41,185 nucleotides of DNA from Treponema sp. (GTDB lineage: Bacteria; Spirochaetota; Spirochaetia; Treponematales; Treponemataceae). The notes under the pieces were generated by a model. The model was not told where the DNA came from. It saw only the letters and a program-made list of their open reading frames with translations, and did not search any database. Numbering within the stretch: position 1 is the stretch's first letter; every line of letters begins with the position of its first letter. Below are positions 40,983-41,185 of the stretch, piece after piece. The position numbers and the translations under genes were made by a program. The stretch spans positions 1 through 41,185 of the forward strand of contig JAFOSK010000117.1 in assembly GCA_017392945.1 (NCBI GenBank), written 5' to 3'.

Positions 40983-41185
40983 CTAATTCAGATTAAAGCG
41001 CCCAAATTTGAGCCCATTCTCTCTTACTTCAATCAAAAGAAATGACGCGCCTTCCAAGCCTGCCGCCGAAACCGACACTACGTTTCCGTTTTCAAAATTC
41101 TGATGCGAATGGCCGACTACAACAAGGTCATATTTGGTCACTTCCTTGCTTTTGCATGCGGTGTCAAAGATTCCGTTTTTTAAGC
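40983..41185 (-). CDS. Metallophosphoesterase, C-terminal part (cut by window end)
   Basis: The last 67 codons of a gene that enters from beyond 41185. The readable end contains YDLVVVGHSHQNFENGNVVS and SAAGLEGASFLLIEV, the GHxH metal motif and final strands of calcineurin-like phosphoesterases, and stops with TAG at 40983-40985. Its substrate (nucleotide, phosphoprotein or other) cannot be judged from this end. It leads the isochorismatase/PhzF operon. Confidence 0.7.
   Translation of the reverse strand, partial: LKNGIFDTACKSKEVTKYDLVVVGHSHQNFENGNVVSVSAAGLEGASFLLIEVRENGLKFGRFNLN

Overview
The window looks like a moderately AT-rich chromosome segment from a Gram-negative (double-membrane) bacterium with chemotaxis. 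A host-associated spirochaete of the Treponema type is the best guess. The basis is a LolA-like/RND/beta-barrel export set, a lipoprotein-type transporter, an MCP, good Shine-Dalgarno sites with some TTG starts, and many short palindromic intergenic repeats. No rRNA, tRNA, CRISPR array, transposase or phage gene was recognised, so the taxonomic guess is inference.

Layout. 1-434 is an unusual array of about 15 copies of a 14-bp near-palindrome (consensus GGACAGATTGTCAC), many set 21-22 bp apart, followed by AT-rich DNA and rfbD (621-1508). 1829-5204 is a three-gene ABC importer of the iron/aminoethylphosphonate class. Next come an AraC regulator (minus) and an MCP (plus, 6671-8845). 8960-14869 (minus) is an envelope export cluster: an RND/MMPL transporter, a LolA-like periplasmic protein, an outer-membrane barrel, and a TetR regulator fused to a GNAT acetyltransferase with its own operator. 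15006-18504 (minus) carries a flavodoxin-ferredoxin protein, MarR, TrmO, a YjdF/DUF2992 protein with a structured leader, and a MerR-GyrI multidrug-type sensor with a clear 19-bp-spacer promoter.

18847-22533 (plus) holds GNAT genes, two decayed genes, a HAD phosphatase and a DUF1848 protein. 22665-29353 (minus) holds an SPL-type radical SAM protein, a ClbS-like protein, a 313-bp MITE-like inverted-repeat element, a SAP/DUF3781/GyrI-like module bounded by two nearly identical 34-bp palindromic repeats, a metallo-beta-lactamase-fold hydrolase, a MATE pump and a lone GyrI-like protein. 29528-32908 (plus) holds a short UvrA paralogue behind a 26-codon overlapping leader ORF, then a PPOX-fold protein with its MarR. 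32915-41185 holds a WYL regulator facing a DJ-1/PfpI gene, a decayed nucleotidyltransferase, an AraC-GyrI regulator coupled to a hydrolase, a second hydrolase, two PhzF-like proteins around a GNAT, an isochorismatase-like hydrolase and the end of a metallophosphoesterase.

How the genes fit together. From 15 kb onward the region is a patchwork of small sensor-plus-enzyme units. Four proteins carry GyrI-like ligand-binding domains. Near them are a MATE pump, a UvrA-like ATPase, a ClbS-like protein and a YjdF protein, all families linked elsewhere to tolerance of drugs or DNA-damaging compounds. Most units have a recognisable promoter with a palindromic operator. Three decayed genes and several repeat elements show that the region is in flux.
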